In this document: positions 43,350 to 51,932 of the stretch, piece after piece
How positions within the stretch are numbered: the stretch's first letter is position 1
Layout of the letters: each line of letters begins with the position of its first letter
Source of the DNA: Hyphomicrobiales bacterium
Lineage (GTDB): Bacteria > Pseudomonadota > Alphaproteobacteria > Rhizobiales > Rhizobiaceae
Direction: 5' to 3'
Assembly: GCA_900472485.1 (NCBI GenBank)
Contig: UCII01000006.1
Location: forward strand, 180,754 to 244,753
Length of the DNA: 64,000 nt
Notes under the pieces: generated by a model
Database searches by the model: none
What the model was told of the DNA's origin: nothing
Seen by the model: only the letters and a program-made list of their open reading frames with translations
Translations under genes and position numbers: made by a program

Positions 43350-44996
43350 ATGAAATCGACGAATAAAGCGGCGGGAGCCGACTGGTGGCGCGGGGCAGTG
43401 ATCTATCAGGTCTATCCGCGGTCGTTTCAGGACACGGATGCCAACGGGCTCGGCGACATCAAGGGGATCACCCGGCGTCTGCCTCATATTGCCGCACTCG
43501 GGGTCGACGCAATCTGGCTGGCGCCGTTCTTCACCTCGCCGATGGCCGATATGGGCTATGACGTCGCCGATTACTGCGATGTCGATCCGATCTTCGGCAC
43601 GCTTGCCGATTTCGATGAGATGATGGCGGCAGCACATGAACTCGGCCTCAAGGTCATCATCGACCAGGTCATCTCGCACACTTCCGACCGGCATCCCTGG
43701 TTTGTCGAAAGCCGTACAAGCCGCGACAATCCCAAGGCGGATTGGTATGTCTGGGCGGATCCGAAGCCGGATGGCACGGCGCCGAACAACTGGCTGTCGA
43801 TCTTCGGCGGCCCCGGCTGGGAATGGGACGGCGTGCGCAGACAATATTACCAGCACAATTTCCTCACCTCGCAGCCGGACCTGAACTTCCACAATCCGGA
43901 GGTTCAGGATGCGGTGCTGGCCGCCGTCAAATTCTGGCTTGATCGCGGTGTGGACGGTTTTCGCCTGGATACGGTCAACTACTATTTCTGTGACAAGAAG
44001 CTCCGCGACAATCCGCCGGCGCTCGTCGCGACCGGCGGGCTCGATGCGCCCGAAACCAACCCTTACGGGATGCAGAACCATCTCTACGACAAGACGCAGC
44101 CAGAGAATATCGGCTTCCTGAAGCGGTTGCGGGTATTGCTCGACCAATATGATGATCGTGCGACCGTCGGCGAAGTGGGGGATGGTGCGCGCTCGCTACA
44201 GACAGTGGCCGCTTATACCAGCGGCGGCGACAAGCTGCACATGTGCTACACGTTCGATCTTTTGGGTCCCGATTTCACGCCGGCACATTTCCGCCGTTGT
44301 GTCAGCGATTTCCAGGACAATGTTGTCGACGGCTGGGTCTGCTGGGCCTTTTCCAACCACGACGTTCAGCGCCATGTCAGCCGCTTTGCCGAGACGGAGG
44401 AGGAGCAGCCGCGCGTGGCGAAGCTCGCGATTTCGCTGTTATCAACCCTGCGTGGCTCGATCTGTCTCTACCAGGGCGAAGAACTCGGTCTGCCGGAGGC
44501 AGAGCTTGCCTTCGAGGATCTGCGCGATCCCTATGGTATTCGCTTCTGGCCGGCCTTCAAGGGGCGCGACGGCTGCCGCACGCCGATGCCCTGGGAAGCG
44601 AGCCGTGCCCACGCCGGCTTTACCACCGCCGACAAGTCCTGGCTGCCGGTTCCCTACCAGCATGCGGCGCTCGCCGTCGACAAGCAGGAGGCGGATGCGG
44701 ATTCCGTGCTGCATCACTATCGGCAGACGCTGGCTTTCCGTGCGGAACATGCAGCTTTGCGCGATGGCGACATGACCTTCCTCGATACAAAAGAGGAGGT
44801 TCTCGCCTTTACGCGCTCCAAGGGTGACGAGACACTGCTGTTTGTCTTCAATCTCTCGCGCACACCGGTAAAGGTCGCTTTGCCGAAGGACATCAAGCTC
44901 GGTAAAACTATCGTTGTGCCGGGGTTTGGGACGGCGGATGCCGGGGCAGCGCTAACGCTTGCTGCTCTGGATGTGTTCTGCGGGTATGTGGCGTGA
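43350..44996 (+). CDS. Alpha-glucosidase, glycoside hydrolase family 13
   Basis: 548 residues from ATG 43350. GH13 blocks appear in order: GVDAIWLAPFFTSPMADMGYDVADY (region V/I area), VIIDQVISHTSD, DGFRLDTVNYY with the nucleophile Asp, ATVGEVGD with the acid/base Glu, and FSNHDVQRH with the stabilising Asp. There is no signal peptide, so it is cytoplasmic, like the AglA group that splits sucrose, maltose or trehalulose-type sugars brought in by AglEFGK. Those transporter genes are not here; the divergent neighbour is an oligopeptide system. The last 45 bases overlap the toxin gene on the other strand. Confidence 0.92.
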   Translation: MKSTNKAAGADWWRGAVIYQVYPRSFQDTDANGLGDIKGITRRLPHIAALGVDAIWLAPFFTSPMADMGYDVADYCDVDPIFGTLADFDEMMAAAHELGLKVIIDQVISHTSDRHPWFVESRTSRDNPKADWYVWADPKPDGTAPNNWLSIFGGPGWEWDGVRRQYYQHNFLTSQPDLNFHNPEVQDAVLAAVKFWLDRGVDGFRLDTVNYYFCDKKLRDNPPALVATGGLDAPETNPYGMQNHLYDKTQPENIGFLKRLRVLLDQYDDRATVGEVGDGARSLQTVAAYTSGGDKLHMCYTFDLLGPDFTPAHFRRCVSDFQDNVVDGWVCWAFSNHDVQRHVSRFAETEEEQPRVAKLAISLLSTLRGSICLYQGEELGLPEAELAFEDLRDPYGIRFWPAFKGRDGCRTPMPWEASRAHAGFTTADKSWLPVPYQHAALAVDKQEADADSVLHHYRQTLAFRAEHAALRDGDMTFLDTKEEVLAFTRSKGDETLLFVFNLSRTPVKVALPKDIKLGKTIVVPGFGTADAGAALTLAALDVFCGYVA

Positions 44997-45254
44997 TTTA
45001 GCGTAAGAGCTTGTCATATATTCGGTATGAGAGCCGATCCAGAACCAGATAAGGTCGTCGCCGTCAGCGACAGCAAGCGCGCGCCAGGAAATCCCGACCC
45101 GCGCGGACCAGAAGCGGCCTACTTGTTTAAAATGAAGTGAAGGGTGCTTCGGGTTCGTTTTCAGAAGTTCGAAGTTTCGGTCGGCGAGTTCTCGCACATG
45201 TTTTGGCAGTTTTTCATAAGCCTGCCAAAACGGCGGCGCAGCATGATGCTTCAA
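44952..45254 (-). CDS. RelE/ParE family toxin
   Basis: 100 residues. The pattern FWQAYEKLPKHVRELADRNF then HFKQVGRFWSARVGISWRAL and the end DDLIWFWIGSHTEY matches a RelE/ParE-like subfamily of type II toxins. Its ATG overlaps the antitoxin stop in ATGA (45251-45254). Its 3' end overlaps the end of the alpha-glucosidase gene by 45 bases, tail to tail. Whether it cuts mRNA or acts on gyrase is not known. Confidence 0.83.
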   Translation of the reverse strand: MKHHAAPPFWQAYEKLPKHVRELADRNFELLKTNPKHPSLHFKQVGRFWSARVGISWRALAVADGDDLIWFWIGSHTEYMTSSYAKSRHIPAEHIQSSKR

Positions 45255-45466
45255 AGTGCTCGCGTCTTTCCTGCACGAAAATCGGCGAGCGCTTTATCAG
45301 CCAGTCCATCCAGTTTACCGGCACGTATATCAGCTTCGATTTGCCGGTCCCACCGGCTCGCCTGCAGAGCTTCAAACCATTCGGCGAATGCCTGGAAGTC
45401 TTCCGGCTCCAACTCGCTGACATTTTTCTCAATCTGCTCAAGCTTTGTCACGATTGTTCTTTCCAT
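45251..45466 (-). CDS. Antitoxin of the RelE/ParE-type pair
   Basis: 71 residues from ATG 45466; ATG 45487 would add seven. The body reads VSELEPEDFQAFAEWFEALQ then WDRQIEADIRAGKLDGLADKAL and ends FRAGKTRAL, a pattern I know from small antitoxins upstream of such toxins. Both possible starts lie in an inverted repeat (45462-45490), so autorepression would occlude the start itself. No good ribosome site is seen, which suggests a near-leaderless transcript. Confidence 0.8.
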   Translation of the reverse strand: MERTIVTKLEQIEKNVSELEPEDFQAFAEWFEALQASRWDRQIEADIRAGKLDGLADKALADFRAGKTRAL

Positions 45467-45490
45467 GACCAAACGGTTTGACGTCATGGA
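45462..45490 (-). promoter_or_regulatory. Palindromic operator over the antitoxin start
   Basis: Outer arms TCCATGAC (45462-45469) and GTCATGGA (45483-45490) enclose an inner CAAACGGTTTG (45470-45480). Both candidate start codons of the antitoxin fall inside the arms. Type II antitoxins commonly bind such sites to repress their operon. The nested design is seen directly; binding is inferred. Confidence 0.6.
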
Positions 45491-45596
45491 ATAAAGATAA
45501 CAACAGGCTTTCGTCAATTGAAGTCCCAAGCGCGAATTGTTTGTGCGCTGACACCTTTGCAACGCAAGCTATGTTCCTTGCGAGGGGCGAGCCTGA

Positions 45597-47294
45597 TCAC
45601 CCGATCAACATGAACTTGTCGACATCGACCAGACCCCGATCCGATATCTTCAAATGCGGAATCACAGGCAAGGGCAGGAAGGCGAGCTGCAGGAAAGGTT
45701 CTTCCAGGGTCGCGCCAAGGGCGTAGGCTGCCTGGCGCAGGTGGTGCAGCGTGTCGCGCACGCTTTCATAAGGTTCGAGGCTCATCAAGCCAGCGACAGG
45801 CAGGGCGATTTCACCGGTCACGACGCCGTCCTCAACGACGACGAAACCGCCATTGATATCACTGAGGCGATTGGCGGCGAGGGCCATGTCATCCTCATTG
45901 ACGCCGACGACGCAGATATTGTGGCTGTCATGGCCAACGGTCGAGGCGATCGCGCCCTTCTTCAGCCCAAAACCCTGGACGAAGCCGTTGGCGTGGTTGC
46001 CGTTCTTGCCATGCCGCTCGATGACAGCGACCTTGATGATATCGTTGCCGAGGTCGATATCGGTTTGGTTGCCCTTGGTTGGCAGGCGATAGCGGCGATG
46101 TTGGGTGATGATCTTGCCGGGCGTCACACCGATGACAGAGCTTTCGCCTTCGGTGACCGGCACGCCGAAATCGGCGGCATTGATTGGGCGGGCTTTGACG
46201 CTGTCGAGGCCGACCGGCTCGACCGAACCGCGGGTCGCGAAGAGTTCGGCGGAAACGCGGCGGCCTGCGGAGAAGACGATCTCGGCCTTGCAGTTTTCCA
46301 GGCTGTCGATGACGACGAGATCGGCGCGCCAGCCCGGTGCCACGAGACCGCGATCCCGAAGACCGAAGGCGCGGGCTGCGGAGATCGAGGCGGCGCGGTA
46401 GATCGCCAGTGGTTCGACGCCATGGGCGATCGCCGTGCGGATCATGTAATCGAGGTGGCCCTGTTCGGCGATATCGAGTGGATTGCGGTCGTCTGTGCAG
46501 AGCGCGAGGTGGGGCGACAGCCGTTCCGTGATGATCGGCATCAGCGCGTGCAGATCCTTGGAAACGGAACCTTCACGCACCAGCACATGCATGCCTTTGC
46601 GGATCTTCTCCAGTGCCTCTTCGGCGGTTGTCGACTCATGCTCCGTGCGAATGCCGGCTGCGAGATAGCCGTTGAGGTCATTACCGCGCAAAAGCGGCGC
46701 ATGGCCATCGATATGGCCGCCCTGGAAGGCCTCGAGCTTCGCCATGCAAACGGGATCCTTATGGATCACGCCGGGAAAGTTCATGAATTCGGCAAGGCCG
46801 ATCACCTGCGGATGATTGCGGAACGGCAGGAGCTTCTCGATCGGCAGATCGGCGCCAGAGGTTTCCAGATGCGTTGCCGGCACGCAGGAGGAGAGCTGGA
46901 CGCGGATGTCCATGATCGTTTCGAGCGAACAGTCGAGGAAGTAGCGTATGCCTTCGGTGCCGAGCACGTTGGCGATTTCATGCGGATCGCAGATGACCGT
47001 CGTCACGCCGTAGGGCAGGACGCAGCGGTCGAATTCGAGGGGCGTTACCAGCGAGGATTCGATGTGAAGATGCGTGTCGATGAAGCCCGGCACGACGATG
47101 CGGCCGGCAATATCGATCTCTTCGCGCCCCTGATAATCGCCGCAGGTGCCGACGATGCGATCGCCGCAAATGGCGATATCCGAGGCAACCAGCTCGCCCG
47201 TCACCAGATCGAAGAAGCGGCCATTTTTGAGAACGATATCGGCAGTCTCCCGGCCGACGCCCTGGTCGATATAGCGTTCGAGTTTGGTAGTCAT
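45597..47294 (-). CDS. ade: Adenine deaminase
   Basis: 565 residues of the amidohydrolase superfamily. Metal-binding block [15 protein letters not shown] near residue 77, then [21 protein letters not shown]-like [11 protein letters not shown], and the Ade-specific C-terminal domain with [19 protein letters not shown] and [11 protein letters not shown]. It deaminates adenine to hypoxanthine, feeding XdhAB. It is 25 kb away from the other purine genes in this window. The upstream gap carries palindromic repeats. Confidence 0.94.
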   Translation of the reverse strand: MTTKLERYIDQGVGRETADIVLKNGRFFDLVTGELVASDIAICGDRIVGTCGDYQGREEIDIAGRIVVPGFIDTHLHIESSLVTPLEFDRCVLPYGVTTVICDPHEIANVLGTEGIRYFLDCSLETIMDIRVQLSSCVPATHLETSGADLPIEKLLPFRNHPQVIGLAEFMNFPGVIHKDPVCMAKLEAFQGGHIDGHAPLLRGNDLNGYLAAGIRTEHESTTAEEALEKIRKGMHVLVREGSVSKDLHALMPIITERLSPHLALCTDDRNPLDIAEQGHLDYMIRTAIAHGVEPLAIYRAASISAARAFGLRDRGLVAPGWRADLVVIDSLENCKAEIVFSAGRRVSAELFATRGSVEPVGLDSVKARPINAADFGVPVTEGESSVIGVTPGKIITQHRRYRLPTKGNQTDIDLGNDIIKVAVIERHGKNGNHANGFVQGFGLKKGAIASTVGHDSHNICVVGVNEDDMALAANRLSDINGGFVVVEDGVVTGEIALPVAGLMSLEPYESVRDTLHHLRQAAYALGATLEEPFLQLAFLPLPVIPHLKISDRGLVDVDKFMLIG

Positions 47295-47326
47295 GGCTTC
47301 TTCCTGCTTGCTGTGATTCCGTATTA

Positions 47327-47367
47327 CCCCTCACCCTAGCCCTCTCCCCGTTCTACGGGGAGAGGGG
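47327..47367. repeat. GC-rich palindromic repeat, copy A
   Basis: Reads CCCCTCACCCTAGCCCTCTC then CCCGTTCTACGGGGAGAGGGG, with a CTCTCCCCG/CGGGGAGAG hairpin. It lies between ade and the DUF559 pseudogene. Two more copies are at 47424-47464 (opposite orientation) and 47889-47928. Confidence 0.8.
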
Positions 47368-47423
47368 ATCAATCCGAATTTGTTGATAGAACGGTGTTTC
47401 CTGCGACCTGGGGAGAACTAAGA

Positions 47424-47464
47424 CTCCCTCTCCCCGCGTGCGGGGAGAGGGCTGGGGTGAGGGG
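47424..47464. repeat. GC-rich palindromic repeat, copy B (inverted)
   Basis: Reads CTCCCTCTCCCCGCGTGCGG then GGAGAGGGCTGGGGTGAGGGG, the reverse complement form of copies A and C. It ends exactly next to the stop codon (47465-47467, minus strand) of the DUF559 remnant. Confidence 0.8.
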
Positions 47465-47868
47465 CTATTTCGAACACTTCGCCGGAAGAAACTTGAAATC
47501 GCGAGCTACAACAATTTCGGTCAACCTGCCTTCGCAGATCGCTACGACGGTTTCAAGAACTGCTGGCATGGCTGTGAGGACGTCAATGTTCCAGAAGCGA
47601 GCAACAGACCAGCCTTCAGCGGTCATGAATTCATCGCGAATTGTGTCGTGCATGCTGTCGGCATCTTGACTGCCATCGACTCGATGACCAAGGATCGCTC
47701 TCGGCAGGCAAAGTCAGCGAAATAAGGACCGATTGAAAACTGCCGAACAAATTTGAAGCTGTTCAGTCGCCGATTGCGAAGTTCCGACCAAAGTTTTGCC
47801 TCGGCATCGTTGTCCGATTGCCGGAGCATCCTCGCGCGCTGTGTCGTTTTAGGTTCCGGACCGCGCAT
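47465..47868 (-). pseudogene. DUF559 endonuclease-like gene broken by a frameshift
   Basis: The 5' frame from ATG 47868 reads LRQSDNDAEAKLWSELRNRR, FKFVRQFSIGPYFADFAC and SLVIE, the DUF559 (restriction-endonuclease-like) pattern, but then runs to a stop at 47623. A second frame continues the family: VDGSQDADSMHDTIRDEFMT then AEGWSVARFWNIDVLTAMPA. The join lies at about 47681-47683, where ATCGAGTCGATG would need one more G (ATC GAG GTC GAT) to stay in frame. A one-base deletion explains it; programmed frameshifting is a less likely alternative. The gene is bracketed by inverted copies of a palindromic repeat. Confidence 0.82.
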
Positions 47869-47888
47869 CTCATTGTCCCCGTGAACGG

Positions 47889-47928
47889 CCCCTCACCCTA
47901 ACCCTCTCCCCGCAGGCGGGGAGAGGGG
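47889..47928. repeat. GC-rich palindromic repeat, copy C
   Basis: Reads CCCCTCACCCTAACCCTCTC then CCCGCAGGCGGGGAGAGGGG. It lies 20 bases upstream of the DUF559 pseudogene start, in the same orientation as copy A and opposite to copy B. Confidence 0.8.
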
Positions 47929-47989
47929 ATGCCCTCGAATTCGCCGATACCACTTTGTCACGTTGACGTGAGGTGGTGCGACATTCGCT

Positions 47990-49318
47990 TCAAATATTAT
48001 TCTGCAAGATCTCGCGGAGCTTGCCGAACAGCTCGTCGATGTGGTGCTTCTCGATGATGAGAGGCGGCGAGAGTGCGATGATGTCGCCGGTGGTGCGGAT
48101 CAGGAGACCCTTTTCATAAGCCTTCAGGAAAGCGGTGAAGGCGCGCTTGGTGGGTTCGCCGGCGATCGGGTCGAGCTCGATGGCGCCGATCAGGCCGGTG
48201 TTTCTGATGTCGATGACGTTCGGGCAGTCCTTCAGGGAGTGCAGAGCGTCGGCCCAGTAGTCGGAAAGTTCGGCTGCGCGCGTGAGCAGGCCTTCTTCCT
48301 TGTAGGTGTCGAGTGTCGCGAGCGCTGCGGCCGAGGCGATCGGGTTGCCGGAATAGGTGTAGCCGTGGAAGAACTCGATCATGTGCTCGGGTCCCTGCAT
48401 GAAGGCGTCATGGATCTCCGAGGTGACGAAGACCGCGCCCATCGGGATGACGCCGTTGGTCAGGCCCTTGGCTGTGGTGATGATATCCGGCTTCACGTCG
48501 TAATATTGCGCGGCAAAGGGGGTACCAAGACGACCGAAGCCGGTGATGACTTCGTCGAAAATCAAGAGGATGCCGTGCTTGGTGCAGATTTCGCGCAGCT
48601 TCTGAAGATAGCCTTTCGGCGGGATCAATACGCCGGTAGAGCCGGCGATCGGCTCGACGATGACGGCTGCGATCGTCGAGGCGTCGTGCAGAGTGACGAT
48701 GCGCTCCAGTTCGGTGGCGATATCGCCGCCATGCTCCGGCTCGCCACGTGTGAAGGCGTTCTTGCCGGGCACATGGGTGTGCGGCATGTGGTCGACGCCG
48801 GTCAGCAGGGTGCCGAACATCTTGCGATTGGTGACGATGCCGCCGACGGAAATGCCGCCGAAATTGACGCCGTGATAGCCGCGTTCGCGGCCGATGAGGC
48901 GAAAACGTGAGCCATTGCCCTTCACGCGATGATAGGCAAGCGCGACCTTCAGCGCGGTTTCGACCGATTCCGAACCCGAATTGGTGTAAAGAACATGGTC
49001 CATACCGTCAGGCGCAATATCGACCAGTCGGTTCGCCAGCTCGAAGGCCTTGGGATGGCCAAGCTGGAAAGCCGGGGCATAATCGAGTTCGCCTGCCTGC
49101 TGGCGGATCGCCTCGGTGATCTTGGGGCGGCAGTGTCCCGCGTTCACGCACCACAGACCCGCCGTTCCGTCCAGTACCTGCCGACCGTCATGGGTGGTGT
49201 AGTACATATCCTTGGCGCTGACGAAGAGGCGCGGTTCCTTCTTGAATTGGCGGTTGGCCGTAAACGGCATCCAGAAGGCGCGCAAATCGTTGGGGGTGGC
49301 ATTCAAACGGTCCGACAT
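47990..49318 (-). CDS. Class III (omega) aminotransferase, beta-alanine:pyruvate type
   Basis: 442 residues from ATG 49318, with TTGGAGAA upstream; that TTG at 49330 is not the start. The PLP Lys is in DIITTAKGLTNGVIPMG, the PLP-binding Asp in LLIFDEVITGFGRLG, and phosphate contacts in YTNSGSESVETALK. The opening NDLRAFWMPFTANRQFKKEP is typical of beta-alanine/omega-amino acid:pyruvate transaminases. It would make a semialdehyde and alanine. The precise amino donor is uncertain. Confidence 0.9.
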   Translation of the reverse strand: MSDRLNATPNDLRAFWMPFTANRQFKKEPRLFVSAKDMYYTTHDGRQVLDGTAGLWCVNAGHCRPKITEAIRQQAGELDYAPAFQLGHPKAFELANRLVDIAPDGMDHVLYTNSGSESVETALKVALAYHRVKGNGSRFRLIGRERGYHGVNFGGISVGGIVTNRKMFGTLLTGVDHMPHTHVPGKNAFTRGEPEHGGDIATELERIVTLHDASTIAAVIVEPIAGSTGVLIPPKGYLQKLREICTKHGILLIFDEVITGFGRLGTPFAAQYYDVKPDIITTAKGLTNGVIPMGAVFVTSEIHDAFMQGPEHMIEFFHGYTYSGNPIASAAALATLDTYKEEGLLTRAAELSDYWADALHSLKDCPNVIDIRNTGLIGAIELDPIAGEPTKRAFTAFLKAYEKGLLIRTTGDIIALSPPLIIEKHHIDELFGKLREILQNNI

Positions 49319-49669
49319 GCTGTTCTCCAATGGCCATTCGGGGGCCTGTTACCCGACCGCGGCGCGGCGCCGCGCGATTATATTTACTGCTTGGTCAAAT
49401 TATCAGCCGGCCTTTTTGCGTCAAGGCAAAGATGGGTCGGGGAAGAAGGCTGGAGCGCGGCAGAATTGGATCGCAGCATGCCGGCGGCGTCAGGCGAGGA
49501 TAGTTCGCAGACGGGATGTGAGCTCGTTCAGACATGAAAAAACTGGCAAATCCGAAGATTTGCCAGTTAAAGCAGCAAAACACCTGGTAATGAAAGCAAG
49601 TCGATCTTTCAGGGTCTAAAGTGTCCCCCGTAGATCTTCTGTCGACAGGCCTTGAGCTATTGAAAGCTC
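49319..49669. other. 351-base gap between the aminotransferase and nolR; no supported gene
   Basis: It holds the promoter of the aminotransferase on the minus strand (AT-rich TTATATTTACTGCTTGGTCA near 49378-49397) and the nolR terminator at 49537-49568. No frame in it resembles a known protein. Confidence 0.6.
49537..49568 (-). terminator. Intrinsic terminator of nolR with UUCG tetraloop
   Basis: On the minus strand a 12-base stem AACTGGCAAATC / GATTTGCCAGTT closes a C(TTCG)G tetraloop and is followed by T residues (plus strand AAAAAA at 49537-49542). It lies about 100 bases beyond the nolR stop. The extra-stable loop and the U tract make a clear Rho-independent terminator. Confidence 0.85.
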
Positions 49670-49987
49670 TTAAGCAGCCGATCTACTTTTTTCCGGCTCG
49701 CAATAAATGTCTTCCAGCGTTTCAAGAACACGGATTACGGATTCTGATGTGCTGGAGTAGTAAATCGTTTGAGCGTCACGACGCGTCTTCACCAGCTTCT
49801 GAGCGCGAAGCTTCGAAAGATGCTGAGAAAGTGCTGATTGGCTCAGTCCGACCTGATTGGCAAGAACGCCAACAGGAACTTCACCCTTAACGAGACTGCA
49901 AAGGATCAAAAGACGCTTCGGGTTCGCCATTGCTGATAATAATGCTGCCGCAACATTAGAGTGTTCGGCCAAATCTCTTGTCTTCAT
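49670..49987 (-). CDS. nolR: ArsR family winged-helix regulator, NolR type
   Basis: 105 residues. The core AALLSAMANPKRLLILCSLV, VGLSQSALSQHLSKLRAQ and LVKTRRDAQTIYYSS is nearly the pattern of Sinorhizobium NolR. No metal-binding Cys pair of ArsR/SmtB is seen; the single Cys in LLILCSL and one near the end (IYCEPEK) do not form the ELCVCDL box. NolR is a global repressor of nod genes and of growth-phase and adhesion genes, and represses itself. Members occur in non-nodulating Rhizobiaceae too, so its presence does not prove symbiosis. Confidence 0.85.
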   Translation of the reverse strand: MKTRDLAEHSNVAAALLSAMANPKRLLILCSLVKGEVPVGVLANQVGLSQSALSQHLSKLRAQKLVKTRRDAQTIYYSSTSESVIRVLETLEDIYCEPEKSRSAA

Positions 49988-50354
49988 CTTTTAATCTTCC
50001 CAATGCGGAGCGTACATCAGAAACTGTGCTATTTCCAACCCGGTCCTAACCGATATCTAACAATACCAAGAGGGGTCGAAGATTGTATATACCTAAATTT
50101 AAGGTATCGAGTATGCTGTTTTAGGTATGTACGTATGATGCCTCGGCGATAATGCTGAGGTCTCCAACGTCCCATCCAGAGGCTAAATTAGACCAAAATA
50201 GGTCGATTCTTATCGTTTCGAAGCCGCAAATATGCCAATTTTGGTCACAAGGGATTTGCAACCTGTGAATATTGGCCGTTTCTACGTCAGGCTGTCGACC
50301 TACTAATTCTCGCACTATTGTATGATTTTATTGCCGCCGGATTTTGTTTTCGGT
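49988..50354. promoter_or_regulatory. 367-base AT-rich upstream region of nolR with repeated AGGTAT half-sites
   Basis: No gene is supported here. ATACCT (50089-50094) and AGGTAT (50102-50107) form an inverted pair around AAATTTA, and AGGTAT recurs at 50123-50128. The block lies about 100 bases upstream of nolR and could bind a dimeric regulator. The gap is clearly richer in A+T than its neighbours. I see no convincing NolR consensus site (ATTAG-N9-AT), although ATTAG occurs near 50189. Confidence 0.45.
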
Positions 50355-50846
50355 TTAAAGCATCATCAGGTCTTTTGAGGTCAAGATGTAAGCCCTTCCG
50401 AAGCCGCCGTTCAGGCTGGCATCAAGTGGAACGAGGCGGAAGAAGCAGAAATCCGGAAAGTCGATATAGAGCTTGGATTTCGGGTGGCGATCGAGAAAAA
50501 GCGTTCGGATGCGATCGTGAGCTTGGCTTTGCCGGTCGATGCGCTCTGCGCTGCAGCGTAAGGTCAAGCGGGGATGGGCGAGAGGATCGCCCTTGCCGGG
50601 CTCGCCAAAGAGCGCCGAAGCGCGGCTGTCCTTTATCAAAGCCTTGGTATGTGAGGAGAGGCCGGAGACCAGGATGACCGGAGCGCCATCAGCATCCATG
50701 GCGGTCAGGACGCGGCTGACGGAGGGAAAGCCGGTTTCGGGGTCGATGACGGCCAAGGCCGCATGTGCGGCTTCGCGCATGAGGTCGCGGGCCTGAATGC
50801 GCGCATCCTCATCCGTTTCCCTGATCACCGATGGTTTATCGTTCAT
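50355..50846 (-). CDS. HugZ-like pyridoxamine 5'-phosphate oxidase family protein
   Basis: 163 residues from ATG 50846, with GGAG 7 bases before it; ATG 50858 is the longer option. It has the split-barrel flavin/haem fold: AALAVIDPETGFPSVSRVLT then GAPVILVSGLSSHTKALIKD and a later RLTLRCSAERI strand, ending GFGRAYILT. The HugZ group takes part in haem iron use; other members are flavin-dependent reductases. The short form without the C-terminal DUF2470 domain leaves the role open. Confidence 0.8.
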   Translation of the reverse strand: MNDKPSVIRETDEDARIQARDLMREAAHAALAVIDPETGFPSVSRVLTAMDADGAPVILVSGLSSHTKALIKDSRASALFGEPGKGDPLAHPRLTLRCSAERIDRQSQAHDRIRTLFLDRHPKSKLYIDFPDFCFFRLVPLDASLNGGFGRAYILTSKDLMML

Positions 50847-50882
50847 TAACGGCTCCATGAAATGAGGAGCAGTCGCGAACGA

Positions 50883-51932
50883 CTACTCCTTTCGCCGATG
50901 GCTGGTCAGGCCCGATACCACGTCTTGCGCAGAGATCGTTCCGATAATGGTGCCATTGTCAACAACGCCGATATTGCCCGGCTGGCGGGTCAGGGCGTCA
51001 AGAATATCGACAAGCGGCGTTGCGGCGGTTGCCGTCGCGGTGACGGAACCGGCATTGGCCGAATGTCCGACGCCCTGCTGCATGACATCCCGTGCCGTCA
51101 GCATGCTGATGGGGTTCATGTGCTGCACGAAGTCGGCCACATACTGATCAGCCGGATTCTTGACGATCTCCTGCGGTGTTCCGCACTGGATGATGTGGCC
51201 GCTTTCCATGATGGCGATGCGGTTGCCGATACGGAATGCCTCGTCCAGATCGTGGCTAACGAAGAGGATCGTCCGCTTTAGGCGGCGCTGGAATTCGAGA
51301 AGCTCGTCCTGCAGGCGCGTGCGGATCAGCGGGTCGAGGGCGGAGAACGGCTCGTCCATGAGCAGGATTGGTGCTCCGGTCGCAAAGGCGCGGGCGAGGC
51401 CGACGCGCTGCTGCATGCCGCCCGACAGTTCGTTGACCTTGCGATTGGCCCATTGCGTGAGATTGACGAGCTGCAGTTGTTCGTCGACGCGCTTCTTGCG
51501 CTCTGCATCCGGCACGCCAGCAAGCTCAAGCCCGAAGCCGACATTGTCGGCGACCGTTCGCCAGGGCAGAAGCGCGAATTGCTGGAACACCATGGAGACG
51601 GTATGCATGCGCAAATCACGCAGCGCCTTGGGGCTGCAGGAGTAGGGGCTGACGGCGCCGTTCTTGGTGTTGACGGAGACCTCGCCGCGCACGACCGGCG
51701 CCAGGCCGTTGACGGCGCGCAGCAGCGTCGATTTGCCGGAGCCGGACAGGCCCATGAGCACCAAGATTTCGCCTTCCTCGATTTGCAGCGAGGCATTGGC
51801 GACACCGAGCACCATGCCGGTAGATTTACCGATGTCATCGCGCGACTTGCCTTCGTCGACGAGTTTCAGCGCGGCATCGGGACGATCGCCGAAGATGATG
51901 CTGACATTTTTGAAATCAACGGCGACGGTCAT
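50883..51932 (-). CDS. choV: Choline ABC transporter ATP-binding protein ChoV
   Basis: 349 residues. Walker A GLSGSGKSTLL near residue 62, Q-loop MVFQQFALLPWRT, signature ELSGGMQQRVGLARA, Walker B ILLMDEPFSALDP, H-loop FVSHDLDEA. After about residue 270 a CBS-like tail follows (VVDNGTIIGTISAQDVV), as in ProV/OpuAA. The ATG overlaps choW in ATGA (51929-51932). It powers choline (and possibly betaine) import with ChoW and ChoX. Confidence 0.93.
   Translation of the reverse strand: MTVAVDFKNVSIIFGDRPDAALKLVDEGKSRDDIGKSTGMVLGVANASLQIEEGEILVLMGLSGSGKSTLLRAVNGLAPVVRGEVSVNTKNGAVSPYSCSPKALRDLRMHTVSMVFQQFALLPWRTVADNVGFGLELAGVPDAERKKRVDEQLQLVNLTQWANRKVNELSGGMQQRVGLARAFATGAPILLMDEPFSALDPLIRTRLQDELLEFQRRLKRTILFVSHDLDEAFRIGNRIAIMESGHIIQCGTPQEIVKNPADQYVADFVQHMNPISMLTARDVMQQGVGHSANAGSVTATATAATPLVDILDALTRQPGNIGVVDNGTIIGTISAQDVVSGLTSHRRKE

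Noticed and set aside
45654..47339. Open frame of 561 codons antisense to ade
   Set aside because: Adenine deaminase on the other strand has all family motifs; the antisense frame has none.
49670..49987. NolR-like gene as an arsenic or metal-sensing ArsR
   Set aside because: The metal-binding Cys pair is absent and no ars genes are adjacent; the helix-turn-helix pattern fits NolR better.
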